Origin: Istiophorus platypterus
Lineage: Eukaryota > Chordata > Actinopteri > Istiophoriformes > Istiophoridae
DNA length: 64,000 nucleotides
Direction: 5' to 3'
Assembly (NCBI GenBank): GCA_016859345.1
Contig: CM029120.1
Span: 6,561,501 to 6,625,500 of the forward strand
Each line of letters starts with the position of its first letter. Position 1 is the stretch's first letter. Both the position numbers and the translations under genes were made by a program. The notes under the pieces were generated by a model. That model saw only the letters and a list, made by a program, of their open reading frames with translations, was not told the DNA's origin and ran no database searches. This document shows, piece after piece, positions 11,723 to 64,000 of this stretch.

Positions 11723-12813
11723 GATACCTGGATTTACACATTACAACTGCGCCAAACTGCACTTAAAATATAAAGGTATTATTGTTTTAAAATAGATCTT
11801 ATACAGTGGGAAATGATTTCTCAAAAACCATGAAAAGCTCAGTATAAATATGATTCACCAATGATTCACTGAACAAATATCAGACATGTAAAATCACAGA
11901 AAATCAGACAAAATAATCAAATAAAAAGACAAATATCAAAATGAGGATTTGGCATTCATTGTTTTTGATGGTCGCATATACATACATTTCTCATGAACGT
12001 TTTACCATTATATACACTTTAAATAATCCTGGACTGTTATACATTTGATACTGAACTGACAGTCATACAAAATATACAATAGTTCTATATGTCATAATTC
12101 TCAATCTTAAAGTTGTATTTCATGTATTCAAAAAATAAAACTGTAAAATGTATAAAGACCATGGATGACTGACGTTAATGGTTAAACTCTTAAAGTGTGT
12201 TAGACTTTGTTATTAAAACACACTTCTTGGCTTGAATTAATCTTACATCAATCAGTAAAGTTCAGCTTAAAAATGGACTGTTTTGCCACATACACGATGA
12301 GGGATGTAGGTAAATAAATGCCAAGATCAGAACTGCATGCCAAAATACAAGTAAAAAAATAATTGCGATGTAGGATATATTAAACATCTTTTTTTTTTTT
12401 CTTTTTAAACAAACTTTTGAGATACAAGCAAATTCACAAGCTATATTTCAGCATTTAACTTTGGTGCCATCAACTGACAGTTTTCATCAGAGCAATACAT
12501 CCTGTATATGCCACTGGGTGAACAGTTCATTCATCCAGCAATGTCCAGTGTGGGCAAAAACCATTCTCTTCACCAAAGATGCTCCTTAATCAACACAGCA
12601 TTACACAGAGTACCATAGTGAGATGCTTGACCCTATGTGCTACACACAAAGATATTAACCGTAGATGTCTGTTGTTTTTCTGCAGTACAAATGAATGACC
12701 AAGATTAGTTTTTTGCTCTCAATATGATCAGCGATTTAGAGGATATCAACGTGATTCCAATTAAGGTCATACAGATGCATGAATAATGAAATGAAAAGCC
12801 CTAAAGGCCAGCC
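11723..12813. other. Convergent 3' UTRs of ccdc170 (+) and syne1 (-)
   Basis: The two stop codons are 1,091 bp apart. Plus-strand AATAAA hexamers at about 11920-11925 and 12134-12139 are candidate ccdc170 poly(A) signals. I see no obvious canonical minus-strand hexamer for syne1 in this stretch, so its 3' end is unplaced and the two UTRs may overlap. No ESR1-like exon is visible, although ESR1 lies here in human. Confidence 0.6.
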
Positions 12814-63814
<51,001 letters not shown>

Positions 63815-64000
63815 CTATGGGACAAAATGGCAGCAAAGTAAATCAAATCAATGTTAGTATATAGATATTTATAAAGATGGATTGTCCTTTTAAGTGCCCT
63901 ATATCTGTATATCATATATGTTGATGAGTCATGTTAAATTTCACTGCTAAAAAAATCGACACCACGTGGAATCAATATCCACCAGCGGGTGTATGCCTGA
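63815..64000 (-). other. syne1 intron running off the right edge
   Basis: Begins at the acceptor CCCATAG|A of exon 63814-63661. No exon is recognised before the window ends. Confidence 0.6.

Noticed and set aside
11723..12813. Possible esr1 exon remnants where ESR1 lies in human
   Set aside because: No zinc-finger or ligand-binding motif in any frame; the interval is AT-rich 3' UTR.

Overview
This is vertebrate nuclear DNA, almost certainly from a ray-finned (teleost) fish. It shows intron-rich genes with GT-AG boundaries, compact introns (mostly 80-500 bp), many (TA)n/(CA)n microsatellites, and a gene block matching human 6q25. It holds the 3' end of one gene, two complete or nearly complete genes, and about 80 percent of a giant gene. 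There is no bacterial, viral or CRISPR content and I recognise no RNA gene. All exon joins were made by eye from reading frame, splice signals and remembered family sequence, so boundaries may be off by a base or two.

Layout, left to right. (1) 1-389, + strand: acidic C-terminus of a scaffold protein, probably akap12, followed by an intron in the 3' UTR and a long AT-rich 3' flank. (2) 2780-5656, - strand: rmnd1, a mitochondrial inner-membrane DUF155 protein in eleven coding exons, with a probable non-coding first exon near 6445. (3) 7510-11722, + strand: ccdc170, a coiled-coil Golgi/microtubule-associated protein in eight recognised coding exons, ending in a domain with a run of ten histidines. 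(4) 12814-63814 and beyond the right edge, - strand: syne1 (nesprin-1). I resolve 108 coding exons totalling about 21.1 kb (about 7,035 codons). They run from inside the spectrin-repeat rod to the KASH domain and stop codon. The N-terminal calponin-homology domains lie beyond 64000.

Gene order and orientation (akap12 +, rmnd1 -, ccdc170 +, syne1 -) match human chromosome 6q25, but ZBTB2, ARMT1 and ESR1, which sit between them in human, are absent here. This fits a teleost block reduced after whole-genome duplication, and suggests this is the syne1 copy not linked to esr1. The four genes are not an operon and share no single pathway. RMND1 supports mitochondrial translation, CCDC170 and AKAP12 organise Golgi/microtubules and kinase signalling, and nesprin-1 links the outer nuclear membrane to the cytoskeleton through SUN proteins.

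I found no undescribed multi-gene system. The most useful observations are a one-residue shortening of the KASH lumenal segment, a 720-codon exon inside an otherwise finely split spectrin array, short linker exons that an ORF search misses, a tandem CRE-like motif between rmnd1 and ccdc170, a natural His10 tract, and a 45-bp TA-flanked miniature element in a syne1 intron.
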